The notes beneath the pieces were generated by a model. That model ran no database searches and was not told the DNA's origin. It saw only the letters and a list, made by a program, of their open reading frames with translations. Of a stretch of DNA of 29,825 nt, positions 8,566 through 16,956 are shown one piece after another; the stretch's first letter is position 1; every line of letters begins with the position of its first letter. Source of the stretch: an uncultured Ruminococcus sp. (GTDB lineage: Bacteria > Bacillota > Clostridia > Oscillospirales > Ruminococcaceae). The stretch lies in contig CAMBJF010000003.1 in assembly GCA_945867875.1 (NCBI GenBank), positions 1 through 29,825 of the forward strand, written 5' to 3'. The translations under genes were made by a program, and so were the position numbers.

Positions 8566-10479
8566 TTGAAAGACGGATTTATCAGATGCGGCTGTGCAGT
8601 GCCCGACCTCAGAGTCGCAGACTGCGCATACAACGCAGAAGAAATTATAAAAGCGGTAAAGGAAGCGGCGGCAAATGAATGCTCCCTCCTTACCCTCCCC
8701 GAGCTGTGCATAACAGGCTATACCTGCGGCGACCTTTTTCTCTCAAAGGTGCTCCTTGACGGTGCCGAAAATGCCCTGCTCCATATCCTTGAAGAGACAA
8801 AGGACACCGACATCATATTTATTGCCGGTCTCCCCCTCTCCCACGCAGGAAAGCTGTATAACTGCGCCGCTGTGTGCTTAAACGGACGTGTGCTGGGCTT
8901 TGTTCCGAAGAAAAATATCCCCAACTACTCGGAATTTTACGAAGCACGCCATTTCACCCCCTGGGACGGCGGCTTTGAGACTGTCCCCGTTATCCGCTTC
9001 AACACTGTTATGGGCAATATGACCTTTGCTTCATACGATGACCCTGACTTTGTTTTCGGCGTTGAGATATGCGAGGACCTGTGGGTGCCCTCATCGCCCT
9101 CCGATGAGCTTGCCAAAAGAGGCGCCCTCATTATCTGCAACCCCTCCGCCTCCGATGAGGTCATAGGCAAAAAGGAATACCGCCGCAAGCTTGTAGAGAT
9201 GCAGAGTGCAAAGCTTGTCTGCGGATATGTTTACACCGACTGCGGCTTTGGCGAATCCACTCAGGATATGATATTCTCGGGTCACAGCCTTATCTGCGAA
9301 AACGGCAGTCAGCTCACCGAAAGCAAGCCCTTTGAGGGGGGCATTATCTACGGCGACATCGACCTTGAAAGGCTCTCAGCAGAGCGCCGCAGAATGTCCA
9401 CATATCCCCATACCGAAAATGCGGGAAATGAAAGATATTTCAAGCTCAAAGTCCCCGACATAAAGCTCGGCAGGCATTTTGCACCTATGCCCTTCGTGCC
9501 TGCCGACAGGAATGACCTTGCCGCACGCTGCGAGGAGATACTCACTATGCAGGCAACAGGTCTTGCCACACGTCTGAGACACATCAACGGAAAAACTGCC
9601 GTTATCGGTCTTTCGGGCGGTCTTGACTCCACCCTCGCCCTTATCGTCACCGTTCACGCCTTTGATATGCTCGCCCTTGACAGAAAGGGCATAATCGCCG
9701 TAACGATGCCCTGCTTCGGCACAACAAAGCGCACTAAGAGCAACGCTCTTATCCTTGCTGAGGCATATGGCGCATCTATCCGTGAGATTGACATTTCCGC
9801 CTCCGTCCGTCAGCATTTTAAGGACATCGGTCAGAGCGAGGACGTTCACGATGTATCCTACGAAAACGGACAGGCACGTGAGCGCACACAGGTGATTATG
9901 GACATTGCCAATATGACAGGGGGCATAGTTATCGGAACAGGCGACCTTTCCGAACTGGCTCTCGGCTGGGCAACATACAACGGCGATCATATGTCGATGT
10001 ACGGCGTTAACTGCTCCATACCCAAGACCCTTGTCCGCCACCTTGTTTCCTATGAAGCTGACAGGAACGAGGGACAGCTTTCAGATGTGCTGAAGGATAT
10101 CCTTGACACACCAGTTTCACCCGAACTTCTCCCCCCTGCCGAGGACGGCACTATCTCGCAGAAAACCGAGGATATCGTAGGACCGTATGAGCTGCACGAC
10201 TTCTTCCTTTATTATACAGTCCGCTGCGGATTTTCTCCAAAGAAAATTTTCCGTATCGCAAAGGCCGCTTTTGCAGGCACATATGCCGATGAAGTCATTC
10301 TCAAATGGCTCAGGACATTCACAAGAAGATTTTTCAGCCAGCAGTTCAAGCGCTCCTGTCTCCCCGACGGTCCCAAGGTGGGTTCTGTCACACTTTCTCC
10401 CCGTGGTGACTGGAGAATGCCCTCAGACGCTTCGGCGGCTCTGTGGCTAAAGGAGCTTGACGATATAACAACAGAATAA
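8566..10479 (+). CDS. nadE: Glutamine-dependent NAD+ synthetase
   Basis: 637 residues, the length of the two-domain bacterial/eukaryotic form. The N-terminal nitrilase-fold glutaminase has the Glu-Lys-Cys triad: Glu46 in LPELCITGY, Lys115 or Lys116 in VPKKNIPNY, and Cys169 in EICEDLW. The C-terminal synthetase has the PP-loop SGGLDS (about 350-355). Ammonia from glutamine is channelled to deamido-NAD to make NAD+. The start is TTG at 8566 with GAAAGG upstream; no better start is in frame. The next gene begins 24 nt later and is probably cotranscribed. Confidence 0.96.
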   Translation: MKDGFIRCGCAVPDLRVADCAYNAEEIIKAVKEAAANECSLLTLPELCITGYTCGDLFLSKVLLDGAENALLHILEETKDTDIIFIAGLPLSHAGKLYNCAAVCLNGRVLGFVPKKNIPNYSEFYEARHFTPWDGGFETVPVIRFNTVMGNMTFASYDDPDFVFGVEICEDLWVPSSPSDELAKRGALIICNPSASDEVIGKKEYRRKLVEMQSAKLVCGYVYTDCGFGESTQDMIFSGHSLICENGSQLTESKPFEGGIIYGDIDLERLSAERRRMSTYPHTENAGNERYFKLKVPDIKLGRHFAPMPFVPADRNDLAARCEEILTMQATGLATRLRHINGKTAVIGLSGGLDSTLALIVTVHAFDMLALDRKGIIAVTMPCFGTTKRTKSNALILAEAYGASIREIDISASVRQHFKDIGQSEDVHDVSYENGQARERTQVIMDIANMTGGIVIGTGDLSELALGWATYNGDHMSMYGVNCSIPKTLVRHLVSYEADRNEGQLSDVLKDILDTPVSPELLPPAEDGTISQKTEDIVGPYELHDFFLYYTVRCGFSPKKIFRIAKAAFAGTYADEVILKWLRTFTRRFFSQQFKRSCLPDGPKVGSVTLSPRGDWRMPSDASAALWLKELDDITTE

Positions 10480-10503
10480 TATCGTCGGAAAGGAGCAGTT
10501 TTT

Positions 10504-13230
10504 ATGAAGCTCAGAGAAATTTCCCTGCGGTATCTGCGGGGTCAGAAAAAGCACACGATAATGACGGTCATCGCCATTATAACCGCAACTGCATTTATGA
10601 CGGTAATGCTTGCGGCTGTGTCCGTGTACCGTGCCGCCGCCCTCAATGTTTGCAGGGAGGAGAACGGTACATATCACGTTGTTTTCAACGGCCTTGACAA
10701 AGATCAGCTGGTGTCGGTGCGCAGTATGGACATTTTCAGCGAAACACAGATATACAGCGTTTCCTCATACACAAGCAGTGTTGACGTGGATTACGGTCAG
10801 ATGAAGTCCGAAGATGCTCAGATGGAATATCTGCTGTTAAACGGCAATCCCGTCAATGATGTTTTCCTGCGTTTCAAGGCGGGAGAGCTTACGATGCTGC
10901 CCCAGAATATGAACACGGTTTTCGAGGGCAGGCTTCCCGAAAAGGACGGCGAGATAGTTCTCAGCGCACAGAGCACCTATCTTTGGGGATATCCCGAGCT
11001 TGGTGATACTGTCACAGCCCGGCTCGTGACCTGCAAGGCAAAGTCCGACACGCCCCAAAGCGTTGACGCTCCACGGAGTGTTGACACTCCCCGGAGTGTT
11101 GACACTCCCCGGAGTGTCGAGGGCATTCCACAGTATCTTTCCGATGCTTTTGACATTACCGATGTGACCGACATCAGCTTTACAGTTGTGGGCTTCTCCG
11201 AAAACAGCAACATCGTTGACTATTCGGACACCCGCCTTAAGTCATATTCAAATGATACGGACAATCTCCTTGCCCGCTTCTCCGACAAGACAAATGACCT
11301 TTACTGGGATATGCACTATGCTTTCAAGGACGCAGGCTATGAGATAGATGACTTCAGCTATGGTCTCAACCAAGAGCTTCTTGATCTTGAGGGCAAGGGC
11401 GTTACCGCAAAATTCTCTCAGGCTGTATTTTTCGGAATAGTTTATCTTGTGATACTCTTCCTTATGTTCTGCGTGAGAATGGTCATAGACAACGCCTTTG
11501 AGATATCTTCCCGTGAAAGAATAAAGCAGTTCGGACTTCTCAAAGCCGTGGGTGCATCAAACAAGCAGGTATTTTCACTGGTGGTCTGGGAGGCTGTCTA
11601 CCTTGCAGTCCCCGGAGTTATCATAGGAATACTTCTGGGCACAGGCTGCGCTGCGGGACTTTTCGGCATTGTGAAAAATCTCCCATATCTATCCGACAGC
11701 TCCGCAAATTTCGATATGAGGGATATGCTTGTTTTTGATATAAGACCATATGTGTACATATCCTCCGCTGTCATCGGCGTGCTGTGGGTAGTGATATCCG
11801 CCGTATCCACGGGTATGCGCTCAATAAAGTCATCACCCGTTGAAGCTATGAATGCGGCGGGTAAGCGTGACAAGGTAAGGATCCCGAAGCACCCCTCGGG
11901 ACTCGAAAAGGGCAGGAGCTTTATCGCCGCATACTCCGCTCTCAGTATCAAGCGAAACAAGAAAAGATACATCATCACAATGGTGTCAATGGTAATGAGC
12001 ATCGTGCTTTTCACCACATTTTCCTATGGCGCACAGCTTGCCAATGACAAGATAACCACTGAGTTTGATGAGGAAAGAGTGCCCAATGATTTCGCTGTGC
12101 AGACATATACGCTGAGCCCCGACGCTATCCACGAAAGCACCGACAAAATGATCTCCTCGGGATATTTTGAGAATGTTCAGTATGACTGCATTCTGAAATT
12201 CCGTCTTTCCAATGAAGCCCTGAACATAACCGAGGGCACTCCCCCATATGAAGACGGCGCAGTTCTTACGGCTGTTCACCCCGTGAGCCGTGAGACATTT
12301 GAAAAATACATACGCCCCGACAGCGGGATCACCTATGACGAACTCGAACAGTCGGGAGCTATGCTCATTGACCCTGTGATGAAAGACAAAAGCGGCGCAG
12401 AGCTTTACACCTTTGCGCAAAATGACACTATCCCCGAAACCATCACCTCTGAGCCTTTTATCGACAGTATGGTATTCTTCCTTGACGCTGTTACGATAAA
12501 TGCAGGGGGAACATATTCCACCGACCTGAGAACATATTATTCCTGCAACGGTCTTGCTTCGGCTGTTATGGCGGAAGCTCCATTTGAACAGCTTGTGTCG
12601 CAGATAGGCATTGACAGCTCCTCATCTCAGGTGGAGTACAACGGTCAGAAGTACACCCTGTTTTCAAGAACGATCTTTGCAGATGCCGCAGACGGAATGG
12701 AGAACGAAGCGAGAAATTACCTTAACAGAAATTTCTACAACAGCTTCACGGACAATGCCGAAGATATGGCAAAGGCTGTTTCAAACCTCGGCATCGTCAA
12801 GACAGTTGGATATTTTGCGGTGCTCATAATCTCCCTCATAGCGGCGGTGAACATCGTGAACATTATTTCTTCCAACGTTATGGGCAGAACATCGGAGCTC
12901 GCAATGCTCAGAGCCTGCGGAATGTCGGATAATCAGCTTCATAAGCTTGTTCTTTCCGAGAGCCTTATCTATGCCGCCCTTGCAAGCTTCTCTTCACTGC
13001 TTGTAGTGGAAGCGGCGGTGTTTATAATACAGATACCTTTCAAGAATCATTTCCACGATCTTGATATGGACGACTTCGGACTGAAAATGTCCGCTGCCGC
13101 ACCTCTCAAATATATACTCATCGCAGCAGCGGTATCGTTCATCGTTGCGGCGGCAGCCTCCTATGTTCCTGCAAGACGGATAATAAAGTCGCCTATCGTT
13201 GAGAATATAAGAAATTCCGAAAATCAGTAA
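10504..13230 (+). CDS. Large two-module FtsX/MacB-type ABC transporter permease
   Basis: 908 residues with two FtsX-like halves. Membrane segments lie at about 18-43, 306-330, 360-390, 414-436, 484-508, 766-790, 820-840 and 869-890, with big extracytoplasmic domains between segments 1-2 and 5-6. Each half has the cytoplasmic helix typical of the family (RIKQFGLLKAVGAS and ELAMLRACGMS). Such permeases pair with a LolD/SalX-type ATPase in lipoprotein, peptide or antimicrobial-peptide handling. No ATPase gene is adjacent: upstream is nadE and downstream is a terminator. The first extracytoplasmic domain contains a hexapeptide repeat (SVDTPR) encoded by 18-bp tandem repeats. The substrate is unknown. 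Confidence 0.88.
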   Translation: MKLREISLRYLRGQKKHTIMTVIAIITATAFMTVMLAAVSVYRAAALNVCREENGTYHVVFNGLDKDQLVSVRSMDIFSETQIYSVSSYTSSVDVDYGQMKSEDAQMEYLLLNGNPVNDVFLRFKAGELTMLPQNMNTVFEGRLPEKDGEIVLSAQSTYLWGYPELGDTVTARLVTCKAKSDTPQSVDAPRSVDTPRSVDTPRSVEGIPQYLSDAFDITDVTDISFTVVGFSENSNIVDYSDTRLKSYSNDTDNLLARFSDKTNDLYWDMHYAFKDAGYEIDDFSYGLNQELLDLEGKGVTAKFSQAVFFGIVYLVILFLMFCVRMVIDNAFEISSRERIKQFGLLKAVGASNKQVFSLVVWEAVYLAVPGVIIGILLGTGCAAGLFGIVKNLPYLSDSSANFDMRDMLVFDIRPYVYISSAVIGVLWVVISAVSTGMRSIKSSPVEAMNAAGKRDKVRIPKHPSGLEKGRSFIAAYSALSIKRNKKRYIITMVSMVMSIVLFTTFSYGAQLANDKITTEFDEERVPNDFAVQTYTLSPDAIHESTDKMISSGYFENVQYDCILKFRLSNEALNITEGTPPYEDGAVLTAVHPVSRETFEKYIRPDSGITYDELEQSGAMLIDPVMKDKSGAELYTFAQNDTIPETITSEPFIDSMVFFLDAVTINAGGTYSTDLRTYYSCNGLASAVMAEAPFEQLVSQIGIDSSSSQVEYNGQKYTLFSRTIFADAADGMENEARNYLNRNFYNSFTDNAEDMAKAVSNLGIVKTVGYFAVLIISLIAAVNIVNIISSNVMGRTSELAMLRACGMSDNQLHKLVLSESLIYAALASFSSLLVVEAAVFIIQIPFKNHFHDLDMDDFGLKMSAAAPLKYILIAAAVSFIVAAAASYVPARRIIKSPIVENIRNSENQ
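11047..11118 (+). repeat. Four tandem 18-bp palindromic repeats inside the permease gene
   Basis: Four consecutive 18-bp units at 11047, 11065, 11083 and 11101. Units 3 and 4 differ only in the last base, unit 2 by a few bases, and unit 1 is the most diverged. Each full unit contains the inverted repeat ACACTCC-CC-GGAGTGT. The period is a multiple of three and encodes (V)DTPRS-type hexapeptides in a predicted extracytoplasmic linker. Confidence 0.9.
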
Positions 13231-13235
13231 AAAGC

Positions 13236-13270
13236 AACAGCCCGTTCGATGTGATACCGAACGGGCTGTT
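13236..13270. terminator. Bidirectional terminator between the permease and DUF1294 genes
   Basis: A perfect 13-bp stem: AACAGCCCGTTCG at 13236-13248 pairs with 13258-13270, with a 9-nt loop. TTTTATATT follows on the plus strand (the T-run begins in the stem end) and CTTTTTAC on the minus strand. It lies 6 nt after the permease stop and abuts the stop of the convergent DUF1294 gene, so it can serve both directions. Confidence 0.9.
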
Positions 13271-13591
13271 TTATATTAGTTCCAATATTTTTATGACCGC
13301 AAAAACCACAGCGGCTGTCTGCAAAATAATTATGGCGGGAAGTCCTATCATAAACCGCTTGTGGAGGGTCTTGTGCCTTATTGTTCTCATTGTGATATAC
13401 ATTGCCAAAGCTCCCCCAAGAAGTGCCGCTCCGAACAGCTTTTTCTCAGGCACACGCCTGCTGCCTTTTACCGCAAGACGCTTGTCGGAGCAGGTGAGCA
13501 TAATGCTGTAAAAGCTTATGATGAGCAAATATATGAGCACACCGATAAGGAAATTTTGGGATAAGATAAATTCTTTCATCACTTTTTCCAC
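13271..13591 (-). CDS. DUF1294 family small membrane protein
   Basis: 106 residues with an N-terminal membrane segment (about 14-33), the family signature DKRLAVKGSRRVPEKKLFGAA and an IRHKT motif, then a C-terminal hydrophobic segment (about 82-104). DUF1294 proteins have no established function. The gene overlaps the 3' end of trkH by 13 nt, so it is translationally coupled and probably cotranscribed with the trk genes. The terminator lies immediately beyond its stop codon. Confidence 0.85.
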   Translation of the reverse strand: MEKVMKEFILSQNFLIGVLIYLLIISFYSIMLTCSDKRLAVKGSRRVPEKKLFGAALLGGALAMYITMRTIRHKTLHKRFMIGLPAIIILQTAAVVFAVIKILELI

Positions 13592-15012
13592 GTTGCCTTT
13601 GAAAACAGCAGGAGCATAGGGAAAAGCTCCAGTCTGCCCGCAAGCATATCAAAAATAAGCACCAGCTTGGAGGGCGTGGAGAAGAAGCCGAAATTTCGTG
13701 AGGGTCCCACAGCTTCAAGTCCCGGACCGACGTTATTTATGGCGGCACTGACGGCTGTAAAATTGGTTATAAGGTCGTGACCGTCAATGGAAATGACCGC
13801 CGCCGATGCCATAAACAACAGCACGTAGCAGACAAGATAGCTGTTTACCGAGCGGACGACCTCGTGCTCTATGGGCTTGGAATCCATTGTTATTTTTTTG
13901 AGCTGCTTTGGGTGTATCATCACCTCAAGCTCCTTGGCAAGGCCTTTGAAGAGAATTATTATTCTCGTTATCTTGATGCCGCCGCTGGTGCTTCCCGCAC
14001 AGCTTCCCGTAAGCATCAGGAGCACGATTATTGTTTTGGATAGCTGTGGCCAGAGGTCAAAATCAACGGTGGAATAGCCTGTGGTGGAGATTATGGAGGC
14101 AACGGTGAATGACACGTTTCTGAGGGTGTCTCCGAAGGTGTCATAAAAGTCTCTCAGGTTAAAGGTTATAATGGCTATGGCAAAGAAGATTATGCCGAAA
14201 TATACCCTTATTTCCTTGTTGAAGGCTTCCTTTATCCTGCCTGTGAGGATAAAATAATAGGAGCTGAAATTTATGCCGAACATTATCATAAAGACGGTTA
14301 CGACTATCTGAATGTAGGGCGAATAGCCTGCAATACTGTCATTTTTTATGCCGAAGCCGCCTGTTCCGGCTGTGGCAAGGGCGGTGTTCAGTGCATCAAA
14401 CACACTCATATCTCCGAAAAGCAGGAGCACAAATTCAATGAGGGTCAGAACGAAATATATGGAATAAAGTATTAGCGCAGTGGTCTTTACCCTGGGCACA
14501 AGCTTGCTCACTGACGGACCGGGGCTTTCTGCTTTCATAATGTGGATATTCTGTCCGCCGCTCAGGGGGATAAAAGCCATAATGAACACGAGAACGCCCA
14601 TTCCGCCTACCCAGTGGGTAAAGCTTCGCCAGATGAGCATTGCTTTCGGAAGATGCTCCACTTCAGCAAGAATGCTTGCTCCTGTGGTGGTGAAGCCCGA
14701 GACTGTCTCGAAAAGCGCATCTGTGAAGCTTGGGATAGCTTCCGAAAATACAAAAGGCAGGCAGCCGAAAAGACTGAGGACTATCCAGCTCATCGACACG
14801 ATAACAAAGCCCTCACGGGAATAAAGCTCCGTGTTTTTGGGCTTTTTCCATATGAGCAGCCCCCCTGCCGCAAGGCACACAGCCATTGACAGAAGAATTG
14901 CGAAAAAGCAGTGCTCGCCGTAGATAACTGCGGTCACAAGAGGGATAAGCAGGAACATTGTCTCGAAAACAAGTATCCAGCCGAGGAAATATTTTATCAT
15001 ACGAAAGTTCAT
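13579..15012 (-). CDS. trkH: Potassium uptake protein TrkH/KtrB family
   Basis: 477 residues and strongly hydrophobic. The four pore-loop selectivity segments of the superfamily are present: TTTGAS (108-113), TAGTGGFG (214-221), STTGYST (about 316-322) and NNVGPGL (about 437). This is the ion-conducting membrane subunit, gated by the cytoplasmic TrkA ring encoded just upstream (11-nt gap). It could use Na+ or H+ coupling; the sequence does not settle which. Confidence 0.95.
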   Translation of the reverse strand: MNFRMIKYFLGWILVFETMFLLIPLVTAVIYGEHCFFAILLSMAVCLAAGGLLIWKKPKNTELYSREGFVIVSMSWIVLSLFGCLPFVFSEAIPSFTDALFETVSGFTTTGASILAEVEHLPKAMLIWRSFTHWVGGMGVLVFIMAFIPLSGGQNIHIMKAESPGPSVSKLVPRVKTTALILYSIYFVLTLIEFVLLLFGDMSVFDALNTALATAGTGGFGIKNDSIAGYSPYIQIVVTVFMIMFGINFSSYYFILTGRIKEAFNKEIRVYFGIIFFAIAIITFNLRDFYDTFGDTLRNVSFTVASIISTTGYSTVDFDLWPQLSKTIIVLLMLTGSCAGSTSGGIKITRIIILFKGLAKELEVMIHPKQLKKITMDSKPIEHEVVRSVNSYLVCYVLLFMASAAVISIDGHDLITNFTAVSAAINNVGPGLEAVGPSRNFGFFSTPSKLVLIFDMLAGRLELFPMLLLFSKATWKK

Positions 15013-15023
15013 ATGCCCTCAGC

Positions 15024-16385
15024 TCACCCCTTTTTCAGAACATCGGTGATATCGTGGAGCGCCATTATTTCGGAAACGATGACCACGGCATCTCCCGGCA
15101 TAAATTCATCGTGACCTCTGGGGATAATTACCTTTCGGTCACGGAGTATCGCCGCAACAAGGACATTTTTCTTGAAGCTGAGCTCGCTGAGGGGTATCCC
15201 CACAATTGGCGACTGCTCCTTGATGATGAACTCCGCCGCCTCGACTTTGTCCTTGATGACGCTGTAAAGGGTCTCAACGTTGCTGCCGATGGTGTTTTTC
15301 ATCGCCCTGACATAGCGGACGATGCTCTCGGCGGTAATGTGCTTGGGATAAATTATAGTATCAAGGTCAAGCTGATTTACCACCTCGTCGAAGTCGATCC
15401 GGTTTATCTTGGTGATGAGCTTGCCCTTGCTCTTATTCTTTGCAAAAAGGGAAAGGAGGATATTTTCCTCGTCAAGATTGGTGAGCGCCACAAAGCCGTC
15501 GGTATTTGAAAGTCCCTCTTCAAGAAGTATCTCCTGATCCACTGCGTCGCCGTTTATAACGGTAACATCGGGAAGAGTGGTACACATATCCTCGCAGGTC
15601 TTTAGGTCTTTTTCGATGACCTTTACGGCAATATCGGAGCGGAGGAGGATATCCGCAAGATAATGGGTTATCTCGCCGCCGCCGACCACCATAACGTCCC
15701 TCACGGAGCGCATTTTATACTTTATTTTATTGAAGAAATCGTTTGCCTTTCTCGGCGATGCCACAACGGAGATAACGTCCTTTTCACGGAAAACGAAATC
15801 ACCGTTTGCTATGTACGCTTCGCCGTCACGCTCGATGGTGCAGATGAGGACATCGCATTTGAGCTTCGTAACAACGTCTTTGACAGCCATATCCACAAGG
15901 GGGCTGCCCTCGGGGAGACGGAATTTTATAAGCTCCACCCTGCCTTTGGCAAATGTATCTATTTTTATAGCCGAGGGGAATCTAAGTATTCGGGCAATGT
16001 GCTGCGCCGATTCGTACTCGGGGTTTATTATCATTGCAAGACCCAGTTCGTCCTTTAAAAAGCGGGCTTCCGAACTGTACTGGGGGTTTCTTACACGGGC
16101 AATGGTATGGCAGTTACCTGCTTTTTTGGCGATAAGGCAGCAGAGGAGATTGAGCTCGTCCGAACCTGTCACGGCTATTAGCAGGTCGGCTTTGTCAACG
16201 CCCGCTTCACGCTGAATATGCTGTGTTGCGCCATTTCCCACCACGCCCATTATATCGTGACGGCTTATGACCTCGTTCACCTTTGAGGCGTTCAGGTCAA
16301 TGACCGTAATGTTGTTTCCGTCGTTGTTAAGCTGGACAGCAAGGGTCTGTCCGACCTTTCCGCAGCCGACGATGATTATATCCAT
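15024..16385 (-). CDS. trkA: Trk potassium uptake regulatory subunit TrkA
   Basis: 453 residues with two RCK units. Each has an NAD-type Rossmann N-lobe and a C-lobe. The first nucleotide loop is GCGKVGQ (7-13) with Asp30 at the end of strand 2; the second is GGGEIT (235-240), less canonical. The fused double-RCK form is typical of TrkA rather than KtrA. It binds the cytoplasmic face of TrkH and gates it in response to nucleotides. It is the first gene of the trk operon, with a promoter about 50 bp upstream. Confidence 0.95.
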   Translation of the reverse strand: MDIIIVGCGKVGQTLAVQLNNDGNNITVIDLNASKVNEVISRHDIMGVVGNGATQHIQREAGVDKADLLIAVTGSDELNLLCCLIAKKAGNCHTIARVRNPQYSSEARFLKDELGLAMIINPEYESAQHIARILRFPSAIKIDTFAKGRVELIKFRLPEGSPLVDMAVKDVVTKLKCDVLICTIERDGEAYIANGDFVFREKDVISVVASPRKANDFFNKIKYKMRSVRDVMVVGGGEITHYLADILLRSDIAVKVIEKDLKTCEDMCTTLPDVTVINGDAVDQEILLEEGLSNTDGFVALTNLDEENILLSLFAKNKSKGKLITKINRIDFDEVVNQLDLDTIIYPKHITAESIVRYVRAMKNTIGSNVETLYSVIKDKVEAAEFIIKEQSPIVGIPLSELSFKKNVLVAAILRDRKVIIPRGHDEFMPGDAVVIVSEIMALHDITDVLKKG

Positions 16386-16434
16386 AATGCAGCTCCTTTT
16401 GTAATGTCACAAAATGCCTGTGAATCATATGTAC

Positions 16435-16463
16435 ATTCTATACCTTTTTACTGCAATTGTCAA
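16435..16463 (-). promoter_or_regulatory. Sigma-A promoter of trkA-trkH-DUF1294
   Basis: On the minus strand, a perfect TTGACA (16463-16458), a 17-bp spacer and TAGAAT (16440-16435). The leader to trkA is only about 45 nt, too short for a c-di-AMP (ydaO) riboswitch. Confidence 0.8.
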
Positions 16464-16550
16464 GCTTGATGAGTCATATATTGTAAAGACGGCGTAAAAA
16501 ACAAATCTATGAAATTCACGAAAAATTTATATTTCTTATGTTGAATTATG

Positions 16551-16579
16551 TTGAAATTTCAGAACATTAGTGCTATAAT
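16551..16579 (+). promoter_or_regulatory. Plus-strand sigma-A promoter P1 upstream of mdh
   Basis: TTGAAA at 16551-16556, a 17-bp spacer ending in an extended -10 TGC, and a perfect TATAAT at 16574-16579. Expected start near 16586, about 370 nt before mdh. A TTGTTAA half-site of the Rex type lies at 16585-16591, on the expected start. Confidence 0.7.
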
Positions 16580-16634
16580 GTATATTGTTAAACGTTTCCG
16601 AGATGTGATTTTACGCATTATTCCGGCAAAGAAT

Positions 16635-16649
16635 TGACATTAAATGTCA
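16635..16649. promoter_or_regulatory. 15-bp palindrome, candidate operator
   Basis: TGACATT-A-AATGTCA: perfect 7-bp arms around one base, about 50 bp downstream of the P1 start. The TTGAC...GTCA shape resembles Crp/Fnr-type sites, but the regulator cannot be named from the sequence. Confidence 0.4.
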
Positions 16650-16704
16650 GAGAAATGCAGGCGAATCAAGCTGTAATTTTGTTCGTTATCATCATTTTGC
16701 AGAG

Positions 16705-16718
16705 TTAGCATCTGCTAA
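16705..16718. promoter_or_regulatory. 14-bp palindrome, candidate operator
   Basis: TTAGCA-TC-TGCTAA: perfect 6-bp arms, ending 2 bp before the first Rex-like 18-mer. No regulator is recognised. Confidence 0.3.
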
Positions 16719-16720
16719 AA

Positions 16721-16738
16721 CTGTTAAATATGTTACAT
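16721..16738. promoter_or_regulatory. Weak Rex-like operator
   Basis: CTGTTAAATATGTTACAT compared with the clostridial Rex consensus TTGTTAA-N4-TTAACAA: six of seven match in the left half and four of seven in the right. It lies exactly 31 bp upstream of the better site, about three helical turns, so the two could be bound on the same DNA face. Confidence 0.4.
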
Positions 16739-16751
16739 TCTGCTATGCAGT

Positions 16752-16769
16752 TTGTTAAATTTTTGACAA
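16752..16769. promoter_or_regulatory. Rex-type redox operator
   Basis: TTGTTAAATTTTTGACAA matches the clostridial Rex consensus TTGTTAA-N4-TTAACAA at 13 of 14 fixed positions (one A to G). Rex is a repressor released by a high NADH/NAD+ ratio, and is known to control fermentation and NADH-reoxidation genes in Firmicutes. The site lies between P1 and P2, 25 bp upstream of the P2 -35. The rex gene itself is not in the window. Confidence 0.65.
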
Positions 16770-16794
16770 GTGCATATTTTATGTGTTTTTTCTC

Positions 16795-16823
16795 TTGATT
16801 TTTTTTCTCGGGTGTGTTAGCAT
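16795..16823 (+). promoter_or_regulatory. Plus-strand promoter P2 upstream of mdh
   Basis: TTGATT at 16795-16800, a 17-bp spacer, an extended -10 TGT and TAGCAT at 16818-16823 (four of six -10 matches). Expected start near 16830, about 127 nt before mdh and just downstream of the Rex-type site. Confidence 0.5.
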
Positions 16824-16956
16824 AGATATAACGAGAAAATTCTGTCTTTTTGTCTGAAATCAGGTGATCACAGGGGCAGGATCTTCGCAAATATTTAAGT
16901 CTGCGAACGAACTTCCGATCGCACAAAAAATACTCACAGAAAGCGGGAAATGATTT

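Larger units (their letters stand above)
16386..16956. other. 571-bp divergent control region trkA / mdh-fumC-hdr-flox-frd
   Basis: No supported gene lies here. From left to right it holds the trk promoter (minus strand), a strong plus-strand promoter (16551-16579), a 15-bp palindrome (16635-16649), a 14-bp palindrome (16705-16718), two Rex-like 18-mers (16721 and 16752), a second plus-strand promoter (16795-16823) and a 6-bp-stem hairpin (16884-16907, TTCGCA/TGCGAA). If the upstream promoter is used, the catabolic operon has a leader of about 370 nt. Confidence 0.7.

Noticed and set aside
11047..11118. CRISPR-like short repeats
   Set aside because: The 18-bp units are contiguous without spacers, in frame inside a coding region, and no cas genes are present.
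16655..16708. Short plus-strand frame (17 residues, MQANQAVILFVIIILQS) in the mdh leader
   Set aside because: It has a hydrophobic leader-like look, but there is no Shine-Dalgarno before its ATG and it is short enough to occur by chance.
16763..16768. Perfect TTGACA as a -35 element
   Set aside because: No -10-like hexamer lies 16-18 bp downstream. The hexamer is better explained as part of the Rex-type site.
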